Shown piece by piece: positions 35,749-44,197 of a stretch of DNA of 64,000 nucleotides; the first letter of the stretch is position 1, and each line of letters begins with the position of its first letter. The notes below the pieces were generated by a model. It did no database searches. It saw nothing but the letters and a program-made list of their open reading frames with translations, and had not been told where the DNA came from. Source of the DNA: an uncultured Acidimicrobiales bacterium. Lineage in GTDB: Bacteria; Actinomycetota; Acidimicrobiia; Acidimicrobiales; SZUA-35. Where the stretch lies: the NCBI GenBank assembly GCA_937922785.1, contig CALAJQ010000012.1:186001-250000 (forward strand), given 5' to 3'. The position numbers and the translations under genes were made by a program.

Positions 35749-36834
35749 GTGCAAGTGGTAGCGCTTATTGGGGGAATCATCCTCGTCGTTGCGGTTCTGG
35801 TCGATCTGTTCAACACGCTGGTCAGCACCCACACGTCCAATCATCGATTCTGGCTCTCTCGTAGGGTCACATTGTCGATGTGGAGTGTTCTAACCAAGAT
35901 TGCGGCCAGAGCTCCTGAAGGCCGAGTCCGCGAAGCAATTTTTGGGCTGTTCCCGCCCATCCTTATCCTCACGTTGCTAGTGGTTTGGGTTACTCAGCAA
36001 ATCTTTGGTTTCGCCCTAATTTGGTGGGGTATGGGCGGCCTCGCCGGAGTTGAAACCTTCGGAGATCACCTCTATTACTCGGGCGTCGTGTTCTTCACTG
36101 TGGGCTTTGGAGAAGTGGTTCCATCAGCAATAGTCCCGAGGTATGGCGCAATCATCGAGGCTTTCAGCGGCGTAATCACCATCGCCCTGGTCATTGGTTA
36201 TCTTCCTTCGCTCTATTCGGCCTACAGCGAGCGCGAACGCAAGCTGATGACGCTTGACGCTGGTACTGAAGCCCGCATCGAGCCAGTTGACCTAATGGTT
36301 GCTTGGGCTCCGAACGCAAAGGTCGACCGGCTGCTTTCCCACTTCGTTGAGTGGGAGAACTGGGTTGCGGGTGTTCTGGAAACTCACACGAGCTTTCCGA
36401 TGCTCATGTTGTTCCGGTCTCACCACTGGGGTCAAAGCTGGATTACCGGGCTTGGACTTGTAAGCGACGCTGCGCTGCAAACCGAGATGATCAAAGGGGC
36501 CCGAGGAGATTCGGCCTATTGGATGCTGCGCCGCTCTATCCGGCTTTTACAAGGTCTAACCCGCGGCGTTGACCTCAGTGAGTATCGCAAACAGCTAGAT
36601 AGAACCTATGAAGACGATGAACAGTTCATTGGCTTGTATAACCGGCTTGAGGCTCACGGTTTCGAACTCTATGACTACGAAGAGGCGAGAGACCACCTGC
36701 TCACGTTGCGCCGCTCTTATGACGCTCAGCTTGAGTACATGATTGATTTCTTAGGGGCGCCACGCGGCTTCTGGGGCCACGTGATTGGCCACCAGGTCAA
36801 ACGTGGGAAGGCTCCGAAGAGTCCGAATCTGTAA
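35749..36834 (+). CDS. Two-TM potassium-channel-like ion channel
   Basis: A 361-residue protein with an N-terminal hydrophobic helix (3-22), a helix at 69-92, a pore loop with filter TVGFGEVVP (117-125) and a helix at 132-156, followed by a ~200-residue cytoplasmic domain. The filter resembles K+ channels (TVGYGD) but is GFGE, so selectivity is uncertain. The cytoplasmic part is helical and Arg/Glu-rich and does not look like RCK/TrkA. Its 3' end overlaps the convergent DUF368 gene by 38 bp. Confidence 0.82.
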   Translation: MQVVALIGGIILVVAVLVDLFNTLVSTHTSNHRFWLSRRVTLSMWSVLTKIAARAPEGRVREAIFGLFPPILILTLLVVWVTQQIFGFALIWWGMGGLAGVETFGDHLYYSGVVFFTVGFGEVVPSAIVPRYGAIIEAFSGVITIALVIGYLPSLYSAYSERERKLMTLDAGTEARIEPVDLMVAWAPNAKVDRLLSHFVEWENWVAGVLETHTSFPMLMLFRSHHWGQSWITGLGLVSDAALQTEMIKGARGDSAYWMLRRSIRLLQGLTRGVDLSEYRKQLDRTYEDDEQFIGLYNRLEAHGFELYDYEEARDHLLTLRRSYDAQLEYMIDFLGAPRGFWGHVIGHQVKRGKAPKSPNL

Positions 36835-37726
36835 CGGGCTTCGCTTCGGCGAGTCGTACGATAAGCAGCGTTACAACGACCGCGATTGCGGCCAGGCCGG
36901 CCCCACCAATGAATTCACCGAAGCTGGGCATCTCCAACCCGGTTCCAACCACTGTCTCGTTGGCCTCGTCGCTGATAAAGCCAACTCCGTTGGGCCAGGG
37001 CCACAGAACTCGGAACGAGCCAACCATCAAACCCAGGAGAGCACCTAGAACTACCTGTTCGTAGTTCTCTAGAAGGTGATTTAGTACCGAGGAGAACAGC
37101 GCCAGGCCGATGACTGCGCCAACCAGGAATACCGCCAATTCACTGATTGATCCGCCCAACACCGCAGCGTACATTCCCAACATCAACATGATGAACGAGC
37201 CCGAAATGCCGGGGAGGATCATCGCACAGATGGCAATTGAGCCGGTCAAAGCAAACATCCAGATTGCAGGGTCCGCGCTAGCTCCGGCTTGGAACCCCAA
37301 CAGGTAGAAAGCCAGCACGGCTACCCCAACCAAAGCGCCCAAAGTCTTGGGTCCCCAGTCAGTTATCTGACGGGTCACCAGCAAGCAACTAGCTATGACC
37401 AGCCCTGAGAAAACAGCCGCTGTTCCTTCGGCGTGATCAACCAGAAGATCTTGCATCGGGTGACGCAGGAGGGCAAAGGCCCCCACAACACCAAGTCCGA
37501 GAGGGATAATAAACAGCCAGTCGATAGCTACCAGTGCGGCTATACCGTCGCTGAACTTTCCCGTAACCAGTAGCTTCAGCGCCCGGGCACCCTGGCGGAC
37601 GTTGGAGATCAGCCGCTTGTAGATACCTAATACCAGCGCGACGGTGCCGCCGGACACTCCGGGGACGATGTCGGCGCTTCCCATGAGGAAGCCACGGATC
37701 AGGGTGAGAAGGGGTTGAGGTATCAC
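36797..37726 (-). CDS. DUF368 integral membrane protein
   Basis: A 309-residue polytopic protein with the DUF368 signature GSADIVPGVSGGTVALVLGIY near the N-terminus and again LPGISGSFIMLMLGMY in the middle, about 8-9 spans. Members of this family (PopT/DUF368) have been implicated in undecaprenyl phosphate translocation, but other families do the same job; here the role is an inference from the family. It is likely cotranscribed with the upstream Septum_form gene (25 bp). Confidence 0.85.
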   Translation of the reverse strand: MIPQPLLTLIRGFLMGSADIVPGVSGGTVALVLGIYKRLISNVRQGARALKLLVTGKFSDGIAALVAIDWLFIIPLGLGVVGAFALLRHPMQDLLVDHAEGTAAVFSGLVIASCLLVTRQITDWGPKTLGALVGVAVLAFYLLGFQAGASADPAIWMFALTGSIAICAMILPGISGSFIMLMLGMYAAVLGGSISELAVFLVGAVIGLALFSSVLNHLLENYEQVVLGALLGLMVGSFRVLWPWPNGVGFISDEANETVVGTGLEMPSFGEFIGGAGLAAIAVVVTLLIVRLAEAKPVTDSDSSEPSHV

Positions 37727-37751
37727 GGGTTAAGAAGCTACACGCACAGCA

Positions 37752-38684
37752 CTAGCTAATGCTGGCTGTGGCGGATCCAAATAGGGGATTCAAAGACTCA
37801 TTGGACAGAACACAAATTTCCCATCGTTCACCAGCGGCCCACTGCTCTTGTGATGGATAGACCGAGTAGATGGACATTCCCGCTACGGCTGGTTCGAGCC
37901 CGACATAGCCAAAGAAACGTAACTCACAAGCCTCGCTGCCGAGGGTTCGACTAACCACGCCTGGGTAGTCGGAACGTTCGGCGACAAGGTTGGTTCCGTA
38001 CACCTCGAAGGTGTGGCTCGAGGCGCAATCAACGAAGCGGACCTGATCTGTGTAGCACTGACCTATCTGTGCTCCCGAAGTCAGTTGCCCTTGTAGAGGA
38101 TTACGTTCTGCGACCTGCGTGAAAGAGTTGTAGCCGATTAGACCGACGGCCAAGACGCCCACGATTGCGAAGGCACCAAGGACGATAGACAGCGTCGATC
38201 TAGGCTTAGGGGCGGGCCCGTCATCGCTTGTGCCCGGCGCAGCAAAGACCATGTCGGGCAGTTGGCGTGTGGGTGGAACCCGAAACGGAGAGTATGGCTC
38301 TGGCTCCACATCGTGCCCAGGTGTGGAGCCGTCAGTTGCGGCCTCTTCAGTTGCAAGGTGGTCGGCCGCCTGAGCCCCTTCCGGGCCGAAGCTGTCAGTA
38401 AAGGCTGGAAGCTCTATTTCTGGTTCTTGCCAGCGCTGCACCTCGATCGCTGGATCTGCATCGGGAACTGAATCTTCGAGCCTCACCAAAACCGGGGGAG
38501 CGGGCATAGGGACTCGTGGGGTTTGGGCTTCAGGGAGCTGGGGCTGTAGGTCTGGCTGCACCTGCTCATGAACAGCGGTTTCGACCTGAACTGCCTTAGC
38601 AGCGCGCTTGTTTTTGCGCGCGTTTCTATAGGCCCGCGACGGCGGTACTGGCTTTGACTCCTGATGGTCTTGTGACTCGGACAT
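37752..38684 (-). CDS. Septum-formation-domain membrane protein
   Basis: A 310-residue protein: a basic, Pro/Glu-rich cytoplasmic N-terminus (about 1-165), one membrane span (about 168-190, SIVLGAFAIVGVLAVGLIG) and an exported Septum_form-type domain with IGQCYTDQVRFVDCASSHTFEVYG, SEACELRFFGYVG and a final WEICVLS Cys motif. This arrangement of four Cys suggests two disulfides. The family occurs in actinobacteria with division-associated proteins; a direct division role is not shown. Confidence 0.8.
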   Translation of the reverse strand: MSESQDHQESKPVPPSRAYRNARKNKRAAKAVQVETAVHEQVQPDLQPQLPEAQTPRVPMPAPPVLVRLEDSVPDADPAIEVQRWQEPEIELPAFTDSFGPEGAQAADHLATEEAATDGSTPGHDVEPEPYSPFRVPPTRQLPDMVFAAPGTSDDGPAPKPRSTLSIVLGAFAIVGVLAVGLIGYNSFTQVAERNPLQGQLTSGAQIGQCYTDQVRFVDCASSHTFEVYGTNLVAERSDYPGVVSRTLGSEACELRFFGYVGLEPAVAGMSIYSVYPSQEQWAAGERWEICVLSNESLNPLFGSATASIS

Positions 38685-38733
38685 AGATCTTGGTGTGTTA
38701 ACGACCTGAATGGGCAGTGCCTTTAGGTCGCTC

Positions 38734-38739
38734 TAACCT
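38734..38739 (+). promoter_or_regulatory. Putative -10 box, leaderless SIMPL gene
   Basis: TAACCT lies 6 nt before the ATG at 38746. Confidence 0.45.
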
Positions 38740-38745
38740 GGCCAA

Positions 38746-39384
38746 ATGGCATCAGAATCTGCACGTTCGATAACCGTTGGTGGCTCAGGGGTTTGCGCTG
38801 TTGTTCCCGACATGGCCAGTGTCTCAGTTGGCGTTTCACTTCAAAGCCCGAACCTGGGCCAAGCCCGGACCCGAGTTGGTTCCAAGATGCAGGCCGCTCG
38901 CCAGGCCCTCATCAAGCGAGGTGTGGCGGAGAAAGACCTGACCACCACTCGGCTGAACATCCATAGTTACCGCAACAATCAAGGGCTAGCCCAGTACCAG
39001 GTATCGACGATGGTCAACGCTGTTGTACGAGATCTCAGCGGAATCGACGCTTTGGTTAACCAAGTTCTGGACGCAGTCGAGGATGGCGCTGAACTAAACG
39101 GTGTGACGTTTGATCGCGCCGACAGATCAGAGGCGGTCAAGGCTGCACGCGAAGCCGCCTATCAAGACGCCTTCGAAAAGGCCACGCAGCTGGCCACCTT
39201 GGCTGGAGTTTCGTTGGGTGAGGTAGTCGCGATCACAGAGCAAGAGCACAACTTTGGCCGCCCGTCGCGTCGGTCAAGCGTGCGAGCGATGTCGGCCGAC
39301 GTTGAAGGAGCAATGCCAATCGACGCCGGGGAACTAACTGAGCAAGCCAACATTTCTGTGTCGTGGACGTTGGTGCCTAGCTAG
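38746..39384 (+). CDS. SIMPL-domain (DUF541) protein
   Basis: A 212-residue protein with the SIMPL/DUF541 fold: an ITVGGSGVCAVVPDMASVSVGV start, a central KDLTTTRLNIHSYRN segment, the Arg/Ala-rich helix KAAREAAYQDAFEKATQLA, and a final strand NISVSWTLV. Related proteins are exported and linked to oxidative stress, but I see no signal peptide here, so it seems cytosolic. It is convergent with the desaturase gene across a tandem repeat. Confidence 0.8.
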   Translation: MASESARSITVGGSGVCAVVPDMASVSVGVSLQSPNLGQARTRVGSKMQAARQALIKRGVAEKDLTTTRLNIHSYRNNQGLAQYQVSTMVNAVVRDLSGIDALVNQVLDAVEDGAELNGVTFDRADRSEAVKAAREAAYQDAFEKATQLATLAGVSLGEVVAITEQEHNFGRPSRRSSVRAMSADVEGAMPIDAGELTEQANISVSWTLVPS

Positions 39385-39399
39385 CGCTAACTCTGCCCT

Positions 39400-39476
39400 G
39401 ACTAGTTCTTAGGCAGGTGGTGAGAGACTAGTTCTTAGGCAGGTGGTGAGAGACTAGTTCTAGGCAGCCGCTGAGA
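39400..39476. repeat. Three tandem 26-bp repeats between convergent genes
   Basis: Units at 39400-39425 and 39426-39451 are identical (gactagttcttaggcaggtg...), and a third at 39452-39476 lacks one T and has gccgct where the others have ggtggt. The third copy runs into the desaturase 3' end. The 26-bp period is exact. Confidence 0.85.
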
Positions 39477-40599
39477 GATCATCCCCTGCGGAAGGGAGTT
39501 CGTCGGTGAAGTGCCAGCCGTCGTCGGTTTCGCTAACCACGTGACAGCTGTGAGCAACATCCCACAGGGCTCGTCGGATCGGACTTGGGTTAAAGCGATA
39601 CAGATCGGGAAAGGCTGACTTAATGGCCGCGGTTGCTTGACGAGCCTTGTAGTGAGGGATCTTTGCGTCCAGATGATGCGCTACGTGGGTGGTGCCGATC
39701 CGGTGATGCAAGAAGTCAGCAATTGGGCCATAAGGGCGGTCGACTGAGCAGAAGGCTCCACGAACAAATGACCAGTCTTCATCGCTGTAGTGGGGCACGT
39801 CAGCGTCTGTGTGCTGTAGCCAGGTGTAAGTGACCAGCCATCCGTTCACTACTAGGTATGGCCCAAGATACACGGCGGCAACTTCCCAAGGGCTTCTGGC
39901 GATTGCCCACCAACCCAAGAGCGCTAGAGCTGCTAGCACTCCGGCAGTGCTCCAGAGAACCTTGGGTTTCCAGCGGGCAGGAAACAAGGCTTGGCTGAAC
40001 GGCTTTGCCGGCCAGAAGTGGTTGGTCAGCCCGCGTTCTGAACCGCCAGTCGCTCCGATGAGCAGATACATCGGCCATCCAAACCCAAGGCGGGTCGCAA
40101 CTGTGACCGCACCGTGAGCGGGTGCGCCAATCCGGTTTCGGATTCGCAGCACTCTCCGGCCTCGCTCGGTTGTAATCCGTTTCGGGACGTGAGTTTCGCC
40201 TTCTGTGACATGGTTTGTTTTTCCATGGTGGATCGCGTGGCTCCTTTGCCAGGAGAAGTAAGGCACGAGCAACGACGAGTGCATCACAAACCCAATGGCG
40301 TCCTGTACGCCCGGGGTCTTAGCGAACGCCCGATGACCACATTCGTGCGCCGCGACCCAAACACCCACCGCCACCGTGCCGTTGACGTAGGCATATGCAA
40401 CCCATGCTGGGGCCCAAACCCACGAAAGCGGTATGAAGGCAAGCGCGATAAAGCCGAGTATCAGCGTTGAAACAACCGAGAACAAGGCATAGGGCAATGA
40501 CTGCCAGAGGCTCCGCTCGAAGCACTCGCTAGGAATAACCGCTTTGACTTCAGCAGTTGTTGGAACGCGAAGAGGCTTCGAGTCAGAGATGTGCTTCAT
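39460..40599 (-). CDS. Membrane fatty acid desaturase
   Basis: A 379-residue di-iron membrane desaturase. The three His boxes are HECGHRAF (about 105-112), HAIHHGKTNH (about 140-149) and HVAHHLD (about 316-322), with hydrophobic spans between them. The HECGH first box and long hydrophobic stretches fit an acyl-lipid desaturase such as a delta-9/delta-12 type or a related hydroxylase. It has a probable ribosome site region upstream but no clear operon partner. Confidence 0.9.
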   Translation of the reverse strand: MKHISDSKPLRVPTTAEVKAVIPSECFERSLWQSLPYALFSVVSTLILGFIALAFIPLSWVWAPAWVAYAYVNGTVAVGVWVAAHECGHRAFAKTPGVQDAIGFVMHSSLLVPYFSWQRSHAIHHGKTNHVTEGETHVPKRITTERGRRVLRIRNRIGAPAHGAVTVATRLGFGWPMYLLIGATGGSERGLTNHFWPAKPFSQALFPARWKPKVLWSTAGVLAALALLGWWAIARSPWEVAAVYLGPYLVVNGWLVTYTWLQHTDADVPHYSDEDWSFVRGAFCSVDRPYGPIADFLHHRIGTTHVAHHLDAKIPHYKARQATAAIKSAFPDLYRFNPSPIRRALWDVAHSCHVVSETDDGWHFTDELPSAGDDLSAAA

Positions 40600-40621
40600 G
40601 GCGTGGCTGCGTTTGTCGGAT

Positions 40622-41395
40622 CTACTGGCCCGCTAAACGGCGGTTCTTGACCTTGGACTTTACGTAATCACGGTTCATGTAGGCGATGAAGTCAAGGCTG
40701 ATTTCCTTAGGGCACGCCTCGGAGCATTCGCCGTGGTTAGTGCAGCTACCGAAGTACTGCTCCATGGTTTCAACCATTTCTTCGGTTCGCTTGTAGCGCT
40801 CGGCTTGCCCTTGAGGCATGGCATTCAGGTGCCAAATCTTGGCCGAGGTGAACAGCTGACCAGCAGAGTTGGGACAGGCCGCAACGCAGGCGCCACAACC
40901 GATACAAGCTGCGGCGTCCATTGAAGACTCTGCAACATCTTTAGGTATAAGCATCTCGTTAGCGTCAGGAGCCGAGCCGGTCGGGGCACTAATGAAGCCA
41001 CCAACCTCGATAACCCGATCAAGCGCAGATCGGTCCACCACCAGGTCTTTGACTACCGGGAAAGCTGCCGCACGCCAGGGCTCGATTTCAATCGTGTCGC
41101 CATCGGTGAATTTGCGCATATGAAGCTGACAGGTCGCAGTGGCCTTCTCCTGGCCATGAGCACGGCCGTTGATCATTACGCCGCACGTTCCACAGATACC
41201 TTCTCGGCAGTCGTGAGGGAACTCGACAGGAACTTCACCTTGTTCGATTAGCTGTTCATTGACTACGTCGAGCATCTCGAGGAAAGAGGCGTCGGTGGGA
41301 ATGTTGTTGGCCGGGTATTCGGCGAAGCCACCCTTGGACGACGGGCCATCTTGGCGCCAGATTCGAAGCTTCAGGTTGAGTGTTTCTTCAGACAT
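40622..41395 (-). CDS. sdhB: Succinate dehydrogenase iron-sulfur subunit
   Basis: SdhB carries electrons from the flavoprotein to the quinone site of complex II. The [2Fe-2S] cluster ligands are CREGICGTCG plus a later Cys; the ferredoxin-like half has CIGCGACVAACP and CTNHGECSEACP. The 257-residue start at ATG 41395 (MSEETLNLKLRIWRQDG) matches the family; the frame is open upstream to 41506 but that part is inside sdhA coding sequence. sdhC, sdhA and sdhB lie in order on the minus strand. Confidence 0.95.
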   Translation of the reverse strand: MSEETLNLKLRIWRQDGPSSKGGFAEYPANNIPTDASFLEMLDVVNEQLIEQGEVPVEFPHDCREGICGTCGVMINGRAHGQEKATATCQLHMRKFTDGDTIEIEPWRAAAFPVVKDLVVDRSALDRVIEVGGFISAPTGSAPDANEMLIPKDVAESSMDAAACIGCGACVAACPNSAGQLFTSAKIWHLNAMPQGQAERYKRTEEMVETMEQYFGSCTNHGECSEACPKEISLDFIAYMNRDYVKSKVKNRRLAGQ

Positions 41396-41408
41396 GTTCT
41401 GGGAGCCT

Positions 41409-43328
41409 CTACTTGTAGGAACGCTGAGTGAGCTTGACGTTTTCAAATTCAAGCTCTTCGGCGTGTTTGGTCTGTGGGGTGTCGGCGTCGTGCCATTCCC
41501 AGGCACTTACGTGGGCATAGTTCTCGTCATCTCGTAGGGCTTCGCCCTCTTCAGTCTGAGACTCTTCTCTAAAGTGACCGCCACAACTCTCGTTGCGGTC
41601 CAGCGCATCTCGAGCCATTAGTTCGGCCAATTCAAAGAAGTCCGCAATACGGCCGGCCTTCTCAATAGAAGCGTTCAAAGTGTCGGCGTTGCCGAGTACC
41701 CGAACGTCTTTCCAGAACTCTTCGCGCAACGCACGAATTTCGTTGATCGCTTTTTCCAAGCCGTTCTGGTCTCGGGCCATGCCGATGTAGTTCCAGACGA
41801 TCTTGCCTAACTCGCGGTGGAAGTGCTCAGGGCTCTTTGTTCCGTTGATGTCTAAGAAACCTTGAGTCATCGCCTTGATGTTCTGCACCGATTCAGTGAA
41901 GACGGGATCATCAGTGGGGACGAGGTCCTGGCCCAGTTTCGGTGCCAGGTAGTCACCAATCGTGTAAGGCAGAACAAAGTAGCCGTCAGCCAAACCTTGC
42001 ATCAGCGCTGAAGCGCCAAGCCGGTTAGCGCCGTGGTCACTGAAGTTGGCCTCACCGGCGGCATAAAGGCCGGGGATGGTGGTCATCAGGTTGTAGTCAA
42101 CCCAGAGTCCGCCCATTGTGTAATGGGTTGCGGGGTAGATGCGCATCGGTACCTCGTAGGGGTTCTCACCCGTGATGCGCTCATACATCTCAAATAGGTT
42201 GCTGTAGCGAGCCTCGATGGTGTCCTTGCCGACACGCTCGATGGCTGATGCGAAATCGAGGTAGACACCGTTCTTCAGTGGGCCAACGCCGAAGCCTTGA
42301 TCAACCACTGTCTTGGCGTTTCGTGACGCAACGTCCCGAGGTACCAAGTTGCCAAAAGCCGGGTACTTCTCTTCGAGGTAGTAGTAGCGCTCAGCTTCGG
42401 GGATATCGCGCGCCCGACGGGTCTCATCGCGAGACCTCGGCACCCAGATCCGCCCGTCGTTCCGCAGCGACTCTGACATAAGAGTCAGCTTTGACTGGAA
42501 CTCATCTGAGGCCGGGATACAGGTTGGGTGAATCTGTGTGTAGGAAGGGTTGGCGAAATAGGCGCCTTTGCGGTGAGCACGCCAAGCAGCGGTGACATTG
42601 CACTGCATTGCGTTGGTGCTTAAGTAGAAGACGTTGCCGTAACCACCGGTGCAAAGAACAACTGCGTGGCCAGCATGGCTTTCGACCGCTCCGGTAGTCA
42701 GGTTGCGAGTTACGATCCCGACGGCCTCGCCATCCTTAACTACCAGATCTAGCATTTCAGAACGGGTGTGAAGCTTGACCGCTCCCAAACCAACTTGGCG
42801 CATTAGCGCTTGGTAGGCGCCGATCAGAAGCTGCTGGCCGGTCTGGCCTCGGGCATAAAAAGTTCGGCTTACTTGGGCTCCGCCAAAGGAGCGGTTTGCC
42901 AGGAGTCCGCCATATTCGCGAGCAAAAGGAACACCTTGAGCCGCGCACTGATCGATGATGTCAACCGACACCTCGGCTAGGCGGTAGACGTTGGCCTCAC
43001 GACTTCGATAGTCGCCACCTTTGACCGTGTCATAGAACAGTCGGAAGACGCTGTCTCCATCGTTCGGGTAGTTCTTTGCGGCGTTGATACCGCCCTGGGC
43101 GGCGATGGAGTGTGCGCGGCGTGGCGTGTCGTGGAACGTGAAAGCTTCTACTTCGTAGCCAAGCTCAGCAAAGGTTGCCGCAGCCGATGACCCAGCCAGG
43201 CCAGTTCCGACCACCAGAATCTTGAACTTGCGTTTGTTAGCCGGGTTCACGAGCTTGGAATCAAACTTGTGCTTGGTCCACTTCTCAGCGATTGGGCCTT
43301 CAGGGACCTTTGAATTAAGTGTTGTCAT
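41409..43328 (-). CDS. sdhA: Succinate dehydrogenase flavoprotein subunit
   Basis: SdhA oxidises succinate to fumarate with covalent FAD. The 639-residue protein has the FAD motif [15 protein letters not shown] (about 35-49), the FAD-linking histidine segment [15 protein letters not shown], the catalytic HPTCIP and [11 protein letters not shown] segments, and [19 protein letters not shown]. The length and N-terminal extension suit the actinobacterial b558-linked type. It overlaps the end of sdhC by 4 bp. Confidence 0.96.
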   Translation of the reverse strand: MTTLNSKVPEGPIAEKWTKHKFDSKLVNPANKRKFKILVVGTGLAGSSAAATFAELGYEVEAFTFHDTPRRAHSIAAQGGINAAKNYPNDGDSVFRLFYDTVKGGDYRSREANVYRLAEVSVDIIDQCAAQGVPFAREYGGLLANRSFGGAQVSRTFYARGQTGQQLLIGAYQALMRQVGLGAVKLHTRSEMLDLVVKDGEAVGIVTRNLTTGAVESHAGHAVVLCTGGYGNVFYLSTNAMQCNVTAAWRAHRKGAYFANPSYTQIHPTCIPASDEFQSKLTLMSESLRNDGRIWVPRSRDETRRARDIPEAERYYYLEEKYPAFGNLVPRDVASRNAKTVVDQGFGVGPLKNGVYLDFASAIERVGKDTIEARYSNLFEMYERITGENPYEVPMRIYPATHYTMGGLWVDYNLMTTIPGLYAAGEANFSDHGANRLGASALMQGLADGYFVLPYTIGDYLAPKLGQDLVPTDDPVFTESVQNIKAMTQGFLDINGTKSPEHFHRELGKIVWNYIGMARDQNGLEKAINEIRALREEFWKDVRVLGNADTLNASIEKAGRIADFFELAELMARDALDRNESCGGHFREESQTEEGEALRDDENYAHVSAWEWHDADTPQTKHAEELEFENVKLTQRSYK

Positions 43329-44104
43329 TGTCCTGCCTCCAGGCCTACTGCGCCGGTCCAGATCGAAAGAATGATGGTGAGGTTGCCAACCAATATCAGT
43401 GCAGCGATACCCATCGAAAGGCCTCGTCGCATCCAGTCATAGTTGGGGTTAGACCAGCCAAGGCTCTGGAACATTGACCAGATGCCGTGGAAGATGTGAA
43501 TAGATAGCGCCACTACAGCGATGATGTAGATAATGGCTGCGGCGGGTCGAACTAGCGAGCCTACGAGGTTCTCATGAACCCTTCCGTACTCCCAGTCTGA
43601 ATAGGCCGGTCCTACGCCCCAAGTTAGGTCAGCCAAGTGGAAGACGATGTAGAGCAGTGTGATCACGCCCGTCCAGCGCATCGATCGAGACGCAAAGTTC
43701 GCAGCGATCCAGTCTCGCTTGGCGGCATAAGGCTGGTTCGAAGCGGAGTTGAGTCGGGTAAGTGAGTAGGCCGAATGAATATGCAGTGCAAACATCGTGA
43801 TCAGGCCGAGTCTCAGGATCCACAACAAAACACCGTGAGGGAACAACGGAACCAACAGCTCACGAAGGAACTCTCCATAGATGTCCAGGTCATAGGCGCC
43901 TTCTTCAGGCACCCAACCAATAAACACCTTCAAGTTGCCCAACATGTGGAAGACAACAAAGCCAACCAGTCCAAGACCGGTTAAGGCCATGACCCACTTC
44001 TTGCCCACTGCTGTCTGGTAAAGACTCAGCGGAAAAGGAAGCTGTTTAGGCTTCGGGCGCATGGGGGGAGATGTGGAATTGCGACTTGGTGTAGTCGTGG
44101 CCAC
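43325..44104 (-). CDS. sdhC: Succinate dehydrogenase cytochrome b558 subunit
   Basis: A 259-residue single-polypeptide membrane anchor of the b558 type with five spans, replacing separate SdhC and SdhD. Heme-ligand histidine candidates are in [20 protein letters not shown] and SIHIFHG. It starts at GTG 44104, with CGGAGG 7 nt upstream, and is the first gene of sdhCAB. No sdhD-like gene is seen, as expected for this type. Confidence 0.92.
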   Translation of the reverse strand: MATTTPSRNSTSPPMRPKPKQLPFPLSLYQTAVGKKWVMALTGLGLVGFVVFHMLGNLKVFIGWVPEEGAYDLDIYGEFLRELLVPLFPHGVLLWILRLGLITMFALHIHSAYSLTRLNSASNQPYAAKRDWIAANFASRSMRWTGVITLLYIVFHLADLTWGVGPAYSDWEYGRVHENLVGSLVRPAAAIIYIIAVVALSIHIFHGIWSMFQSLGWSNPNYDWMRRGLSMGIAALILVGNLTIILSIWTGAVGLEAGQ

Positions 44105-44197
44105 CGGGAAACCTCCGGGTAGACGTATGGGCGTAGCTAGAAACTTACCTGGTCAGAGCCCAACAGGCTTAGTTCTGCTCCCAAGCAATTTTTCTTG

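Noticed and set aside
41396-41506. Upstream extension of sdhB
   Set aside because: It lies inside sdhA in another frame; sdhB homologues start at MSEETL.
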